Positions 46,096-57,564 of a stretch of DNA of 64,000 nucleotides are shown one piece after another. Origin of the DNA: Ampullaceana balthica (Eukaryota; Mollusca; Gastropoda; Lymnaeidae); assembly GCA_944989445.1 (NCBI GenBank), contig CALYLW010000136.1, forward strand, positions 866,001 through 930,000, in the 5' to 3' direction. Position numbers and translations under genes: made by a program. The stretch's first letter is position 1, and the number at the start of each line of letters is the position of its first letter. The notes beneath the pieces are model-generated. The model saw only the letters and a program-made list of their open reading frames with translations, did no database searches and was not told where the DNA came from.

Positions 46096-46364
46096 TTACT
46101 TGTTTTAGATTAGCCTCACTGCCTCACAAATAAGCAAATAAAAACGAAGCCTATAATTTACGTGAGACAAAATTTGAAACGATCTATTGGACCGCGTTAG
46201 TGAATGTGAACCAATCAGAGGAAGGATACGTGGTACTATCAGATAGACAGGACTTAAACTTATTTATTGTTATTAACTAAAATCTGCATGTGTTTATTTG
46301 TCAGCGTAAAATATTTTGTTTTCAAACAAGCAAATTGTAGTGACTGGATTAAGCAGAACGGCGA

Positions 46365-47662
46365 AGAGGATGATGTTGTGGATGGTGATGTGGATGGTGA
46401 TGTGGACGGTGTTGTGGACGGTGATGTGGACGGTGATGTGGACGGTGATGTGGGTGGTGATGTGGGTGGTGATGTGGGTGGTGATATGGGTGGTGATGTG
46501 GACGGTGATGTGGATGGTGATGTGTATGGTGATGTGGACGGTGATGTGGGTGGTGATGTGGATGGTGATGTGGATGTTGATGTGGGTGGTGATGTGGGTG
46601 GTGATGTGGATGGTGATGTGGGTGGTGATGTGTATGGTGATGTGGGTGGTGATGTGGATGGTGATGTGGGTGGTGATGTGGATGGTGATGTGGGTATTGA
46701 TGTGGGTGGTGATGTGGACGGTGATGTGGGTGGTGATGTGGACGGTGATGTGGACGGTGATGTGGGTGGTGATGTGGATGGTGTTGTGGACGGTGATGTG
46801 GGTGGTGATGTGGGTGGTGATGTGGATGGTGATGTGGGTTGTGATGTGTGTGGTGATGTGGGTGGTGATGTGGACGGTGATGTGGACGGTGATGTGGGTG
46901 GTGATGTGTATGGTGATGTGGGTGGTGATGTGGATGGTGATGTGGGTGGTGATGTGGGTGGTGATGTGGACGGTGATGTGGACGGTAATGTGGGTGGTGA
47001 TGTGGACGGTGATGTGGACGTTGTTGTGGATGGTGATGCGGGTGGTGATGTGGGTGGTGATGTGGGTGGTGATGTGGACGGTGATGTGGGTGGTGATGTG
47101 GGTGGTGATGTGGACGGTGATGTGGGTGGTGATGTGGATGGTGATGTGGACGGTGATGTGGGTGGTGATGTGGATGGTGATGTGGACGGTGATGTGGGTG
47201 GTGATGTGGAAGGTGATGTGGGTGGTGATGCTGGTGGTGATGTGGATGGTGATGTGGATGGTGATGTGGACAGTGATGAGGATGGTGATGTGTGTGGTGA
47301 TGTGGACGGTGATGTGGACGGTGATGTGGACAGTGATGTGGACGGTGATGTGGACGGTGATGTGGACGGTGATGTGGACGGTGATGTGGACGGTGATGTG
47401 GACGGTGATGTGGACGGTGATGTGGGTGGTGATGTGGACGGTGATGTGGATGGTGATGTGGATTGTGATGTGGGCGGTGATGTGGGTGGTGATGTGGGTG
47501 GTGATGTGGACGGTGATGTGGATGGCGATGTGGATGGTGCTGTGTACGGTAATGTGGATGGTGATGTGGGTGGTGATATGGGTGGTGATGTGGACGGTGA
47601 TGTGGATGGTGATGTGTATGGTGATGTGGACGGTGAATGGACGGTGATGTGGACGGTGTTGT
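46365..47662 (+). repeat. 12-bp minisatellite, about 107 units
   Basis: The unit is GGTGATGTGGAC, with GGTGATGTGGGT and GGTGATGTGGAT variants. Two plus-strand frames stay open, reading GDVD/GDVG repeats or MWTV repeats. With no upstream signal, no non-repetitive domain and a 12-bp period, I treat these as by-products. Confidence 0.93.
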
Positions 47663-47754
47663 CTGGCAGATCTTTTTTAATCAGTCAGTGGTCGTCTCTT
47701 AGCTTCATCATATTTACCTCGTCTTAGTGTAGTTTTGTAGCCTTCTGGACGAAT

Positions 47755-49018
47755 TTGCCAGGCACACCTTGCATTCTCTCATGTACACCATGCACTCTCT
47801 CATGCACACCTTGCACTCTCTCATGTACACCTTGCACTCTCTAATATACACCTTGCACTTTCTCATGCACACCTTGCACTCTCTCATGTACACCTTGCAC
47901 TCTCTCATGTACACCTTGCACTCTCTCATGTAGACCATGCTCTCTCTCATGTACACCTTGCACTCTCTCACGTAGACCATACTCTCGCTCATGTACACCT
48001 TACACTCTCTCATGTACACCATGCACTCTCTCATATACACCTTGCACTCTCTCACGTAGACCATGCTCTCTCTCATGTACACCTTGCACTCTCTCACTTA
48101 GACCATGCTCTCTCTCATGTACACCTTGCACTCTCTCACGTAGACCGTGCTCTCTCTCATGTACACCTTACACTCTCTCATGTACACCATGCACTCTCTC
48201 ATGTACACCTTGCACTCTCTCATGTACACCTTGCACTCTCCCATGTACACCATGTACTCTCTCATGCACACCTTGCACTCTCTCATGTACAACTTACACT
48301 CTCTCATGTACACCATGCACTCTCTCATGTACACCTTGCACTCTCTCATGTACACCTTGCACTCTCTCATGTACACCTTGCACTCTCTCATGCACACCTT
48401 GCACTCTCTCATGTACACCTTACACTCTCTCATGTACACCTTGCACTCTCTCATGTACACCTTGCACTCTCTCATGCACACCTTGCACTCTCTCATGCAC
48501 ACCTTGCACTCTCTCATGCACACCTTGCACTCTCTCATGTACACCTTGCACTCTGTCATGTACACCTTGCACTCTCTCATGCACACCTTGCACTCTCTCA
48601 TGTACACCGTGCACTCTCTCATGTACACCTTGCACTCTCTCATGTACACATTGCACTCTCTCATGCACACCTTGCACTCTCTCATGCACACCTTGCACTC
48701 TCTCATGCACACCTTGCACTCTCTCATGTACACCTTGCACTCTCTCATGTACACCTTGCACTCTCTCATGATCACCTTGCACTCTCTCATGTACACCTTG
48801 CACTCTCTCATGTACACCTTGCACTCTCTCGTGTACACCTTGCACTCTCTCATGCACACCTTGCACTCTCTCATGCACACCTTGCACTCTCTCATGCACA
48901 CCTTGCACTCTCTCATGTACACCTTGCACTCTCTCATGCACACCTTGCACTCTCTCATGTACACCTTGCACTCTCTCATGTACACCTTGCACTCACGCAT
49001 GCACACATTTCAATCTCT
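47755..49018 (+). repeat. 21-bp minisatellite, about 60 units
   Basis: The unit is CTCTCTCATGTACACCTTGCA, with GCACACC for GTACACC in many units. Open frames on both strands follow from the 21-bp period. It lies 95 bp after the 12-bp array. Confidence 0.95.
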
Positions 49019-49079
49019 CATGCACTCCTAAAGTTTTGACAAACTGCACTAGAGCGTGAGCTTCAAGAGTGATGTCCAG

Positions 49080-49082
<3 letters not shown>

Positions 49083-49171
<89 letters not shown>
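49083..49171 (+). repeat. (TC)n microsatellite, about 88 bp
   Basis: A pure CT dinucleotide tract with minor interruptions further right (GTGCCTCCCTCTCTCC). Confidence 0.97.
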
Positions 49172-49175
<4 letters not shown>

Positions 49176-50130
49176 CTCCCTCTCTCCCTCTCTCTGCACC
49201 AATAAATGTCACTTCCAATCTTTGCTTCCAAAGAATCGTTATGTTTGACGTCAGTTTGTCTTCCAGACAGACTCACTTAAAATTTATGAAACAATTTATG
49301 CAAAGGTTTTAATTGTTTATTTGATGTGGCTTCTGTATGCAGACCTTCAGGGGTGGGGTGGGGGTGAGGGATGGTGGGGGAGGCTGAGCTAAAATAAGGA
49401 TAGGTTTGCGCTTTGGGGAGGGGGGAGTTAAAAAGACTAGAGATATGTGGGTGGAGGTAAATCTGAGAGGTTGAGATACATGAGTTGTTGTTAGGTTGAT
49501 ATATCATATTGATAACTGTAGAATCGTTCCCCTTTGCGTTATATTATACACCTTTTGATACTTCCTCCTTTTTCTTATATCCGGTGTCATTGTTTGTTTG
49601 TTGTTGTTTTTCCTTTCTGTTTTTCTTCACGTAATTTTTTTCTGCATATGTTATGTTTTAATAATTTAAATATAATTTGAATACTTATGTAATTACTGTA
49701 TGCTAATTGTACTGATGAAAGCATTAGCCGAAACGTTTACAATTGCATTAGTAACATAATAAAGCTTTAATTTATTGTTTTCATTACACAATTTGTTTGT
49801 GTATTTTGTTAGGTTGGTACAGTGCCACTATCGTCAATCCAGACGTATCCTAATCTATTGGGTCGTCTGTTTTGTTTGTATTTATGGATATGGAAACATA
49901 ATTTGTATTATAAGAGTGGATTCAATAGCACAAATAATAAAACTTAAATTGTGGAAGTCTACTAAAAAGGATATTACCACTATACTGAGTCGGTCTGCGA
50001 TAATTTTTTAAAAAGAGAACACACGATGCACAAATTATTGGTCTGAATAAAACAAAACACTTGAAGCTTTATTTACAGACAAATACAGGTCCAGTCGTCT
50101 CCCAAAAGACTTGATCATTAATTATTAATT
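49172..50130. other. Gene-free stretch with a ribozyme-like remnant
   Basis: AT-rich, with a GGGGTGGGGTGGGGGTG tract at 49350-49375. The only structured motif I recognise is at 49712-49734. AATAAA lies at 49758, suggesting the 3' end of a decayed retroelement. Confidence 0.5.
49629..49737 (+). ncRNA. Possible hammerhead ribozyme remnant
   Basis: CTGATGA (49712-49718), then AAGCATTAGCC as a stem II with an ATTA loop, then GAAAC (49730-49734). This is the conserved core order of type I hammerheads found in Penelope-like elements and retrozymes. An upstream ACGTA (near 49630) could pair with the CGT after GAAA to make a short stem III, but stem I is poor. Probably decayed. Confidence 0.4.
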
Positions 50131-50134
50131 GAAC

Positions 50135-50560
50135 AATATAATTTGCAATGTCTGTCCGTGACGCTACTAATTTTAGAAAGCAGGGAAAACCAAATTACTG
50201 CACCAATGCATCAAAAGGTGTGCAAATTAAAGATGCGCTGTAAAAAAAATTATATGACGTCATTGTTTTCGCTCATATTTTAATTTTGGAAAAGGGATCA
50301 ATGTAAAAAGAGGATTTGATGATGGTTAATTATACAATCAAAAAAACAAAGGGGGCGCCGTAGGCGCCCTACAACCCCTATTATAAAATACTTTGTGTAC
50401 ATTTCAGAAAGTTTAATATTTCATATTTATCAAACAAAGACAATTTAGTTGGGTTTTTGAAAAGGTCGGCGCCGTAGGCGCCCTAAAAAAGTGCATTTTT
50501 AAATAAAATAAATAGATTTCAGCTGAAAACTTCCGTCATTTTTGACGGGTGATACGCTAG
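50135..50560 (+). mobile_element. Helitron-like copy (family H)
   Basis: Starts near AATATAATTTGCAATG and ends CCGTCATTTTTGACGGGTGA then TACGCTAG|T. It carries the two GGCGCCGTAGGCGCC hairpins and shows the empty site for the family I MITE (CCCTACAACCCCTATT). Confidence 0.75.
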
Positions 50561-51035
50561 TTATATATATATTTACGCTCAATTTTCGCTGATTGTGGCC
50601 TAACGCTAAATCATAATCCTTTTGGTTTCCAGATTAACATTAACCAAACAAAGCAGGAACCTATGACGTCAGCATTTGTGTTGTAAAGAGTGCTGACTGA
50701 CTCAAAGAGTTTTTTTTTAGTGCAGTAATTTGGTGCGCTGCTTTCTAAAATTACTTTAAAAATCGTGTGGTGATTAGCACTGTAAAAAATATTATATACA
50801 TACTTTGTGTACATTTCAGGAATATTTCGTATTTATCATACAAGGATAAGTTACTCGGACTTTTGACCCCCCAAAAAATCCTATTGTAAAATACTTTGTG
50901 TACATTTAAGAAAGTTTAATATTACGTATTTATCATACAAGGACAAGTTAGGTGGGCTTTTAAAAAAGATGGGCGCCCTAGGCGCCCTTAAAAAAGGGGG
51001 CGCCGCAGGCGACACGGCGCCGCAGCACAAACTAG
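50561..51035 (+). mobile_element. Helitron-like variant with GC-rich 3' end
   Basis: Abuts the previous CTAG. It shares AATTTGGTGCGCTGC (inverted module) and ACTTTGTGTACATTT, but ends GGCGCCGCAGCACAAACTAG|T instead of the CCGTCA hairpin. Composite and degenerate. Confidence 0.55.
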
Positions 51036-51179
51036 TCATATATTTATTTACACTCAATTATCCTGCGGTAGCGCTGAGGGACATCACTCTGCTTTTTTGT
51101 GTGGAAAATATAGACTTAAAAATCATAATCATTTTGGTTTCCAGATTAACATTAAACACCCTCCACACTATTATTAATA

Positions 51180-51479
51180 ATTGAACAATTTCTTGCGGAC
51201 GTTCGAAAATAGTTATTTTTTGTGCAGTAATTTGGTGCGCTGCTTTATAAAATTTCTTGCCGTAAAGATATTATATGACTTCATTGTTTTAGCTCATATT
51301 TTAATTTTGGAAAAGGGAACGATGTAAAAAGAGGATTTGAGGATTGTTAATTATAAAAAATTTTGTGTACATTTCAGGAATATTTCGTATTTATCATACA
51401 AAGATAAGTTACTTGGGCTTTTGAAAAAGGTGGGCGCCGTAGGCGCCCTAAAAAATGTGGGCGCCGCAGCACAACCTAG
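51180..51479 (+). mobile_element. Helitron-like variant, second copy of the GC-rich end
   Basis: Contains GGACGTTCGAAAATAG, TTTTGGAAAAGGGAAC and GTAAAAAGAGGATTTGAGGA, and ends GCGCCGCAGCACAACCTAG|T, the same alternative terminus as at 51035. Confidence 0.55.
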
Positions 51480-51524
51480 TTACACATAAATAAACAAAAT
51501 TGTTACAAACAATGTTCTCTTTAA

Positions 51525-51690
51525 GGATCGGTGTGCAAAGTAAAAAAAAATAACAACTCGTGTGCAAAGTTTCACAGCATTCAATTTTCGTTACAATATT
51601 TTACAAAATTTGCTGAGCGGTAATTCTTAACTGCTATGGGGCGTCGGTCAGCGTAGCCTCGCAGCTTAAAGGGAACATTGGTTACAACAT
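51525..51690 (-). repeat. Dispersed repeat family A, copy 3
   Basis: Minus-strand order is as in copies 1 and 2: ATGTTCCCTTTAAGC, GGCGTC-type block (plus ATGGGGCGTCGGTCAGCG), ATTTTGTAAAATATTG, GTGCAAAGT pair. Confidence 0.65.
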
Positions 51691-52344
51691 CATATAAAAC
51701 ATACCATGGACATTACTATTTAAGTGAAGGAAAGGGGGAAAAAAAGGTGGGCACAGGTTCCTTTCAAAATCAACGCGCAGCAGAACAGAAAGTATCAGAA
51801 TCAGAAATCACATTCTTAAAACAAAACACTGGAAAAGATACTTCGACTTTGTAAAATTGTTTATGTGGTTCAAGCCATATGGACTTAAACCACCAAAATT
51901 ATTTATATATAAAAAAAAGGCCACTTCTCCTCCACCAAGCCGATACTGTGTGAGACTCCTTTCCGGGAAAAAAAAATTCCAAGAAGGGAGATAATGACGT
52001 TTTTCTGTTATATAAGAAAGGTTACTGTGAGGTCACGTGGGAGAATAAAGGACATACAATTGATCTCAACCCTTACTGAAAAACTCTTGTCTTTTTTTTT
52101 ATTACAGTGGTTCTAAAATAAAACTAAAAGTAAAAGTGTTTCAGTTTGATGAAACCTTCTCCACATAGAACAAATACGAAGACACGTGACACCCTATCAT
52201 TTAAAATCCAACAATGTAATTTTAACGACTTTAGGTTTGACATTTTTCGTAGCAAACATACAACATACAACATACAATATTTCTTATATGAAATTTAATT
52301 TTAATTCTCCACTACGTGATGTATGGACTAGGTACCGTTATGAT

Positions 52345-52625
52345 GGTGACCCGTCAAAAGAGCGCAGACGTAAGAACGCAGACGTAAGAGAGCAGAAGTA
52401 AGAGCGCAGACGAAAGAGCGCAGACTTAAGAGCGCAGACATAAGACCGCAGACATAAGAGCGCAGACGTAAGAGCGCATACATTAGCACGCAGACATAAG
52501 AGCGATACATAAGAGTTCAGACATAAGAGTACAGACATAAGAGTACAGACATAAGAGTACAGACATAAGAGCGCATACATAACGGCGAAGACGAAAGAGC
52601 GCAGACATAAGAGCGCAGACAAAGG
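52345..52625 (+). repeat. 14-bp minisatellite, about 19 units
   Basis: The unit is AGCGCAGACATAAG, with GACGTAAG, GAGTACAG and other variants. Open minus-strand frames are artefacts of low stop density. Confidence 0.9.
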
Positions 52626-53069
52626 ATGTAGTCGATTGTTTCAATATGTGCTACTGTTTCATTGCTGGAGCACCCTGCGACGTCCTACAAAGTATAACTT
52701 AGTATAAGCACACAACTTAGAAATATAAATACAACTGTAAAGAAACCTTTTATAGAGTGCACTGTCACTCATTTTGAGACAATTCATTTCAGTTCACATT
52801 CTAACTTTAGGTCTAACATTTCAAATCTTTTGATGTGTTGATAAAATTGGACTTCATTTGATCTGTATCTTGTGATTTTTTTGCCGTACATTGGTGATGA
52901 CGCCTAATCTGAAAATGTTTTTTTTAAAAATATACATGTACATATTGTTTTGTTCCGATCTTTAGTTTACTCTCTTTTGTTTGATATCTTATGTCTGCGC
53001 TTTATTTGGCCCCAGTCAGGGGGGGGGGTCATAAAGTACCACAAGGTATAAAATATTCACGTCGTATCC

Positions 53070-53275
53070 AGAGCCATCTTTACACCATTTTTAGCCCCCG
53101 GGCAAAGAAATAGTGTTGGGCCCCTTGGCAAAGAAAGAGTGAGCCCCCCGTCCCCCGTAGGAATAAAAAATAAATATACATAATATATATAAATAAACAT
53201 ATTTCCATGGGGCCCTATGCTCGTGGGCCTCCGGGCAAATGCCCAACTAGCCTATGCGTTAAGACGGCCCTGGTC
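53070..53275. mobile_element. Foldback MITE family I, copy 3 (inverted)
   Basis: AGAGCCATCTTTACACCATT on the left and TTAAGACGGCCCTGG on the right match the inverse of 27914-28094, with the same internal GGGCCCC blocks and ATATATAAATAAA tract. Confidence 0.8.
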
Positions 53276-53389
53276 GTATCAGTTTGTTCATTGCGACGAC
53301 GGTAAACTTTGTGTCCGGTTGCTAGTGTTCCGTGAAACGTAGTTGCCAGCAAGCCAGGAAAATGTTTCAGATCTCACACAACTATAAAT

Positions 53390-54142
53390 AAGAGTTGTAC
53401 TTTCTCACACACCGGAAAACGTAATATTTCATAACTAATTCTCCATTTTCCCGTGTAGGTGGAAGCATGAAACTTAATGAAATTGTTGATTACACTCCCG
53501 CGATGGTAACAGGCGAACAAAAAATTTAAATTGTCACACAATGGGGGCCGGAGGCCCAAATGTAATTTTTTCTCTGATATGAGCTTTATAAAAACTGACA
53601 CATTAATTCTCTAACTTTCCGTGTAGGTAGTAACATGAAACTTTGGGGAAGTTGTTGAGTACAATCTCGCTCGCGATGGTAACAGGCGAAAAAAGTAATA
53701 AATGTATCACTCATTTGGGACCGGGGGCCCAAATGTAGTTTTTTCTGATATGAGCTATTTTATATACATAATATATATATATATATATTATAAATTCTTT
53801 ATTTATTACCAAGCTGTATACATATAATTTTAGTCACTGATTGCCATAAAACTTTAGTAAATGTTTGAGTACACTCCCGCGTATTGTCTGGCTACAATGG
53901 GTGTTTCTTGATCAAACTTAGTCATCTAAATCTTATGTACTTCCCTGCTCTAACCAAAACCAATGAACATATTTGTTTTGGTAGTATGACGCTAATGTCA
54001 GTTGAACTCATTTGCCACATTTTATTTTTCCAATGGTGTTTGCTACTTATGGTCCCTTCTTCCTGAAATGTGTTACGCGTGTTCTCAATGCTAACTACCT
54101 GAAATACTAATTTTCCGCTGAAAAGCGCGGGTATTTTGCTAG
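53390..54142 (+). mobile_element. Second Helitron-like family
   Basis: Ends CCGCTGAAAAGCGCGGGTAT then TTTGCTAG|T: a small hairpin (CGCT-GAAA-AGCG) followed by CTAG and T. The body contains two diverged units of about 185 bp (TTCCGTGTAGGT...GCGATGGTAACAGGCGAA...GGGGGCC-type...TCTGATATGAGCT). The 5' limit is uncertain. Confidence 0.6.
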
Positions 54143-54204
54143 TATAAATATAAACGTGAGAGTACATTTACGTTTACCCCATCCATACATTATGAAGAAT
54201 TATC

Positions 54205-54345
54205 CGCGCCCACAATTTTTGAAGAACGATACCAAGTTCACAACTTTTGAAGAACGATACCAAGTTCACAACTCCTGAAGAACGATACAAAGTTCTCAAC
54301 TTTTGAAGAACGAAACCGCACCCACAATGCTTGAAAAAAGGAAAT
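54205..54345 (+). repeat. 28-bp tandem repeat, about 5 units
   Basis: The unit begins TTTTGAAGAACGATACCAAG, followed by TTCACAAC; the last units are diverged. Confidence 0.85.
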
Positions 54346-54498
54346 GACGTCCACAAACGTCTAGGTATGGTATCAGGTTTATAATTCTTCAAAAAAATTA
54401 TACAAACTCAAAAACATGAAACGTAGAAGAAAGATAAATCTAGAATTGTATAAATAAATGTAAACATGTCATGTCCCCTCAACTAATCGTCATCACTG

Positions 54499-54727
54499 TT
54501 TAAACTTTTGCCTAGTGTTGCATGGGCCGCGACAAAAGAACAGTTTAAACTTTTGCCTAGTGTTGCATGGGCCGCGACAAAAGAACAGTTTAAACTTTTG
54601 CCTAGTGTTGCATGGGCCGCGACAAAAGAACAGTTTAAACTTTTGCCTAGTGTTGCATGGGCCGCGACAAAAGAACAGTTTAAACTTTTGCCTAGTGTTG
54701 CATGGGCCGCGACAAAAGAACAGTTTT
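54499..54727 (+). repeat. 45-bp tandem repeat, 5 identical units
   Basis: The unit begins GTTTAAACTTTTGCCTAGTG, followed by TTGCATGGGCCGCGACAAAA and GAACA. No differences between units were seen. It ends about 12 bp before the family B MITE at 54740. Confidence 0.95.
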
Positions 54728-54739
54728 TCTCAGCATCAA

Positions 54740-55158
54740 GGGGCTGTCCATAAATGACGTTGCGCTGATTTTTGTTTACCCCCCCCCTCCCCCCTTCGTC
54801 ACAAAAACTTAGACCCTCCCCCCATTTGTTTCCCCAATATGACGTCACAAGGCTTTGAGGGCTATAAAAGCCGTATTTTCTATTTGAAACTGAGCATTTT
54901 TCAAATCAATTTTTTTAAATCGTATATAGTGTAGGCCTGCACTCTAATATCGTAACACGCGTGAAGCCATGCAAAACGTCATTAAATAAATTGAAAACAA
55001 TCAAATATTAGTTATTTAAAGTTGCGCATTTTGATTTGATGTCACATTTCTCAAACAATCCCCCTAACCCTCGTCACACATTGTCACAAATGTGTGATTC
55101 CCCCCCTCCCCCACCCCCTTTTTTAAAAACAATTTTTTTGTCATTTATGGAAGGCCCC
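54740..55158. mobile_element. Foldback MITE family B, copy 3
   Basis: Ends GGGGCTGTCCATAAATGACG and TGTCATTTATGGAAGGCCCC. It is flanked by CAA on both sides (54737-54739, 55159-55161), the same 3-bp duplication length as copy 1. It is inverted relative to copies 1 and 2 internally. Confidence 0.87.
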
Positions 55159-55289
55159 CAAGCATACCAACTGTCTCAGTAATAACAACACCAATCGCCA
55201 CAGTGTCAACATAAACAAATTGCGTGACCAGGTCGCTGTATTATCAACGGAATTGTACTCTATACATTTTCCCAACGCAATCTTTTTAA

Positions 55290-56840
55290 ATCCCTTATAT
55301 TAACTTCACCACCGTCTTTGTCGTTCTGTCGTCATCTCTCTCTGTCTGTCTTGGGCGGGCGGAAAAACAAAAGTAAAAAAGTAAAAAATGACCCACTTCC
55401 CGTGATCCGATCAAACTGAAATTCGGTACACGGACCCGTCTCACCTATCAATGCATCGTATCAAAATTTCAGATCGATCGAACGTACCGTAATTAAATTA
55501 ATGCATTTTTAGTTTATCTCTATACGAGGTATGTAATTCAATTTCACGGTTTGATATTGTTTTTTTTCACGGGATAGCTCAGTTCGCGCGTTGACGCGAT
55601 GTACCGGGGTGCGTTTGTTTACATTTTACGTGTCGCGCTGAGCTCGGTCCAGCAATCGGTGACCAGACTTTTCCCTTCTCCCAGCCCCAAACCCACACAC
55701 ACCCCCCCCCCGGGTTATAAAGCAAAGTTGAGTTAAGACAGATTCAGTCTGTAAATGTTTGTCGTGTTTGAACATAATCAATACTGTTAGTTATGTCTCA
55801 TATATAAGGGATTTATAGTCAAAAACTTTGTTTTTACGGGTTTGTTTTATTATTAAATCCCTTATATTATCTTCACCGCCGTCTCTGTCTTGGTCGGGCA
55901 GGTGGAAAAACAAAAGTAAAAAATGACCCACTTCCCGTGCTGCGATCGAGCTGACATTTTGCAAATAGCCTCGTGTCACCTAACAATGCATCGTATCAAA
56001 ATTTCAGATCGATCGAACTTACCGTCATTAAATTAATGCATTTTTAGTTTATCTATATAAAACTATCTGTAACGATCGCTATTGTTTACATTTTACGGGT
56101 CACTTGACTTCACGCCAGCCACCGGTGAACACATCTCGTGTTTTAACCTGGTAAACCACCTGGAGTTGAGTTAACGCCTTGACGCCACCCGTCCATGTCC
56201 ACACCCCCTTCCCCCAGTTTTAAAGCCAGGGGAGATAATTTCGGTTTCATTCTGTATATGTTTGTCGCGTTTCAACATAATCAATACTTTTAGTTATGTC
56301 TCATATATAAGGGATTTATAGTCAAAAACTTTGTTTTTACGGGTTTATTTTATTAATGCCCTTATACTAACTTCACAGTCTTGTCTGTCGTCGTGGTCCC
56401 GCGCGCGGAAAAACAAAAGTAAAAATTGACCTCCTTCCCGTGTTCCTATCGAGCTCAAATTTTGCACATAGACTTTTGTCACCTAACAATTCATGGTATC
56501 AAAATTTCACTTCGATCGAATGTATCGTAATTAAATTAATGAATTTTTAGTTCATCTCTATGTATCTCTACGTAGCATGTAAATGTTTGGGCTAGACTGT
56601 CGTGCGGTGCGTATTACATTAAACTAACTTTTAAAATATTTTCCTGCCGCGCGGTGCGGTGCATATTATAGTTAACATACTTTTTATAATATATTCCCGA
56701 TCTGTAAATGTTTATGCTAGTCTGTCGCGCGGTGAGTATTATATCGAACATATTATAATCAATACTTTTAGTTATGTCTCATATATAAGGTATTTACAGT
56801 AAAAAAATATTTGTTTTTACGGTTTGTTTAATTAAAGAAA
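55290..56840 (+). mobile_element. Three tandem family K elements
   Basis: Units start near 55290, 55853 and 56347 (AAATCCCTTATATTAACTTC and variants). Each carries GTCTGTC, GGAAAAACAAAAGTAAAAA, GACCCACTTCCCGTG, GTATCAAAATTTCAGATCGA and GTACCGTAATTAAATTAATG. Each ends ATATAAGGGATTTATAGTCA then AAAACTTTGTTTTTACGGGT. The AAATCCCTTATAT start and ATATAAGGGATTT near the end are inverted copies. Lengths of about 500-560 bp; non-coding; the class is unknown. Confidence 0.75.
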
Positions 56841-57004
56841 TTATTCGGCTGTTCATCTACACATAGCTATTCTGTATTAGTTGCCGCTCTTGTTAACGTG
56901 CAGAAGTTTTCTAGTTATTTTACGGCTCTCTGCTTTAAAGGTCTTATCTCTTCCCCTTGGATACTACAAATTAGTTATCTCACCTCAGTGGCAATATTCT
57001 ATTT

Positions 57005-57185
57005 TAGCAGCACGGCAGCGCAGATATCTGGCCGACGCCGCGCAGCAGTTTAGAATTACTGCGCATCAAATTTTGTAAAATATTGAGCAAAAAACGGATG
57101 CTGTGCAACTTTGCACACTAGTTTTTTTTGGTTTTTTTTTACTTTGCACACGTACCAACGAACCTTAGAGAGAACAGTACTCAGT
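57005..57185 (+). repeat. Dispersed repeat family A, copy 4
   Basis: AGATATCTGGCCGACGCCGC, AGTTTAGAATTACTGCGCAT, GGATGCTGTGCAACTTTGCA, ACTTTGCACACGTACCAACG: the best-preserved copy of this family in the window. Confidence 0.72.
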
Positions 57186-57564
57186 GGCATCAATTTATTA
57201 ATACCGGAAATCTAATGGTCGTGTAGCCTATTTTAATTTTAATTTTGTTAAGTATGGAAAAATTCTGAATACAGAAAATGTCCTCGAAAAATTTACAAGT
57301 GCCCACCCAACTGTTGTAAAAACCAATCACCTCCATCTGAGCGTTCAGATCACCGTCCTTCTTGAGAACCACTGCACGAAAGGATTCAAGATTTTCACGG
57401 CAATTTTAAACAAAGTGATGGAGCAAGGCGGGAGGGAGGGGGGGTAAACTGTGAGGGGAGGGCTGGTGGTGAGTTGTTTGGGTCCCAGCACTGTCATAGA
57501 TACGTCATAGATACGTCTTTACTGTCTCTGCGTCTTCTCGCCATGTTATCATGTTTGAAGGTCA

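Noticed and set aside
46267..47727. A 486-codon frame of Gly-Asp-Val repeats
   Set aside because: A 12-bp repeat lacking stops in two frames; the alternative frame is equally open, so there is no sign of selection on one.
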